54,485 bases of DNA from Salinicola halimionae. Lineage in GTDB: Bacteria > Pseudomonadota > Gammaproteobacteria > Pseudomonadales > Halomonadaceae. Numbering within the stretch: position 1 is the first letter of the stretch; every line of letters begins with the position of its first letter. The translations under genes were made by a program, and so were the position numbers. The stretch covers positions 83,655 to 138,139 of the forward strand of contig NZ_PZJQ01000007.1 of assembly GCF_003206065.1 (NCBI RefSeq). Reading direction: 5' to 3'. Of the stretch, positions 53,022 to 54,485 are shown piece by piece. The notes beneath the pieces were generated by a model that was not told the DNA's origin, made no database searches, and worked only from the letters and a program-made list of their open reading frames with translations.

Positions 53022-54428
53022 ATGCCAACATCAAGCACTTCACAAAATCCTGTCGTGGTTCTACTTATCTGCTGCGTGGCCGCCATTGGCGGCTTCCTGT
53101 TCGGTTTCGATAGCGGTGTCATCAACGGCACCGTCGACGGCCTTCAGCAGGCTTTCCAGTCGGAAAGTGTCGGCACCGGTTTCAACGTCGCCTCGATGCT
53201 GCTGGGCTGCGCCGTCGGCGCCTTCTTCGCCGGCCGACTGGCGGATAAATTCGGCCGTCGTACGCTGCTGCTGGTCGCTGCCGTGTTCTTTATCATCAGC
53301 GCCTGGGGTTCCGGCATCGCCGGGGGATCATTCGAGTTCGTGATCTATCGGATACTGGGCGGTCTGGCAGTGGGTGCGGCCAGCGTCATGTCGCCGGCCT
53401 ACATCAGTGAAATCGCCCCCTCGCACCTGCGCGGCCGATTGGCGACCATTCAGCAAGTCGCGATCATCGGCGGACTGTTCTTCTCGTTTCTCAACAACTA
53501 CGCCCTGGCCAATATCGCCGGCGGCTCCACCGCCGAGCTGTGGTTCGGTTTTGAAGCTTGGCGCTGCATGTTCTGGATGGAACTGATTCCGGCCGGCATC
53601 TTCCTGATCGCGCTGATGTTCATCCCGGAAAGCCCGCGCTTTCTGGTCAGTGCCGGACATGACGACAAGGCCAAACGCGTTCTTCGCCTCGTTTACGACG
53701 AAGCCGGAACCGAAAAACGTCTGGCAGACATTCACGCCTCGCTTTCCAACCGTCATAAACCGCGCCTGTCGGACCTGATCAACCCCGCTACCGGCAAGCT
53801 GCTGAAACTGGTCTGGATCGGCATCGGCCTGGCGGTGTTCCAGCAGCTGGTCGGGATCAACGTGGTGTTCTACTACGGTGCGGTACTGTGGCAGGCGGTC
53901 GGTTTCTCCGAAAGCGATGCCCTGATGATCAACGTCATCAGCGGCGCGGTCAGCATCGCGGCCTGCCTGGTCACGATCGGCCTGATCGATCGTATCGGTC
54001 GCAAGCCGCTGCTGTGGGCCGGCTCGGTGGGCATGACGATCACCCTGGCAATTCTGGTCTACGCATTCTCTACCGCAGAGATCGTTAACGGCAGCCTGGC
54101 ACTCTCCTCGGGCAACGGGATCCTCGCCCTGCTGGCGGCCAATGCCTACGTCTTCTTCTTCAACGTCTCCTGGGGCCCGGTAATGTGGGTCATGCTCGGG
54201 GAGATGTACCCCAACCAAGTGCGCGGGTCGGGACTGGCCGTTGCCGGGCTGTTCCAGTGGGTCGCCAACTTCGCCATCACCATGACCTTTCCGATCATGC
54301 TGGCGTCGATCGGTCTCACCGGCGCCTATGGCTTCTACGCTGTCTGCGCGCTGCTCTCGGTCATCTTCGTCGCCCGCTTCGTGCGCGAAACCAACGGCAA
54401 GGAACTCGAGGAGATGGCGTACGAATGA
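53022..54428 (+). CDS. Sugar:H+ symporter of the MFS SP family (XylE/AraE-like)
   Basis: 12-helix sugar porter, 468 residues. Signatures: GGFLFGFDSGVINGT in helix 1, DKFGRRTLLL loop 2-3, YISEIAPSHLRGRL, MFIPESPRFLV, QQLVGINVVFYYG in helix 7, and the C-terminal MWVMLGEMYPNQVRGSG. Typical of XylE, AraE or GalP; the sugar fits the xylose-dehydrogenase-like neighbour. GGAG stands upstream of ATG 53022. It follows the SDR gene by 48 bp. Confidence 0.92.
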   Translation: MPTSSTSQNPVVVLLICCVAAIGGFLFGFDSGVINGTVDGLQQAFQSESVGTGFNVASMLLGCAVGAFFAGRLADKFGRRTLLLVAAVFFIISAWGSGIAGGSFEFVIYRILGGLAVGAASVMSPAYISEIAPSHLRGRLATIQQVAIIGGLFFSFLNNYALANIAGGSTAELWFGFEAWRCMFWMELIPAGIFLIALMFIPESPRFLVSAGHDDKAKRVLRLVYDEAGTEKRLADIHASLSNRHKPRLSDLINPATGKLLKLVWIGIGLAVFQQLVGINVVFYYGAVLWQAVGFSESDALMINVISGAVSIAACLVTIGLIDRIGRKPLLWAGSVGMTITLAILVYAFSTAEIVNGSLALSSGNGILALLAANAYVFFFNVSWGPVMWVMLGEMYPNQVRGSGLAVAGLFQWVANFAITMTFPIMLASIGLTGAYGFYAVCALLSVIFVARFVRETNGKELEEMAYE

Positions 54429-54485
54429 GCGTTCAATAAGCCGTGACCTGAACGTCATCCTGTACGCAACAAACAAGGCCCGCGC

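Overview
The window is about 54.5 kb of GC-rich, gene-dense chromosomal DNA from a gammaproteobacterium. The best guess is a halophile of the Halomonadaceae type (Salinicola, Kushneria, Chromohalobacter or Halomonas-like). This is inferred from the mix of Pseudomonas-like gene order (trpGDC; uvrY-uvrC-pgsA followed by tRNA-Gly, tRNA-Cys and tRNA-Leu), high GC, and many transporter and antiporter genes. It is not proved by any single marker. No rRNA, CRISPR array, prophage or intact insertion sequence is visible.

Layout. 1-6.5 kb: a 5'-truncated ydiJ, a 20-bp tandem repeat, a LysE-type exporter, trxC and a CPA-type cation/proton antiporter. 6.5-9.8 kb, minus strand: trpG-trpD-trpC preceded by a 14-codon leader peptide with three consecutive Trp codons and a terminator/antiterminator pair (a trp attenuator), then a small unknown gene. 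10-14.4 kb: tRNA-Ala (minus), then uvrY/gacA, uvrC, pgsA, tRNA-Gly, tRNA-Cys and tRNA-Leu. 14.4-15 kb: an AT-richer stretch without a convincing gene. 15-17.1 kb: dusA convergent with an aspartoacylase-family gene.

17.1-26.6 kb is the most interesting part. A divergent locus has YceI and a CDP-alcohol phosphatidyltransferase on one side. On the other side is a tightly overlapped operon: MDR dehydrogenase, degenerate PTPS/QueD-like protein, GT4 glycosyltransferase, SAM methyltransferase and LPG-synthase-like membrane protein. Next come a stand-alone RibD-type reductase, a GTP cyclohydrolase II with a DHBP-synthase-like N-terminus, and a creatininase-family amidohydrolase. Two GTAC-N7-GTAC dyads lie in the shared intergenic region. 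I read this as a candidate uncharacterised pathway that starts from GTP and uses pterin- or riboflavin-type chemistry to make a glycosylated, methylated, membrane-associated or exported product.

26.6-36.4 kb: recC-recB-recD, all joined by ATGA overlaps, with the creatininase gene as fourth member. 36.6-46 kb: an EamA permease, an amidoligase/class-I glutamine-amidotransferase pair (another uncharacterised metabolite or peptide-modification module), two tandem paralogous MHS-type MFS transporters, osmC, tpx, a DUF1415-type gene that seems to start at ATC, an aldo/keto reductase and endonuclease V. 46.2-50.8 kb: sbcD-sbcC. 50.8-54.4 kb: a ROK repressor divergent from a xylose-dehydrogenase-like SDR and a sugar/H+ symporter, with an operator-like dyad and a 15-bp tandem repeat between them. 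The pathway probably continues past the window edge.

Short tandem duplications recur throughout, both in leaders (3251, 24558, 52113) and in frame within linkers of YdiJ, RecB and RecC. They look like a general habit of this genome.
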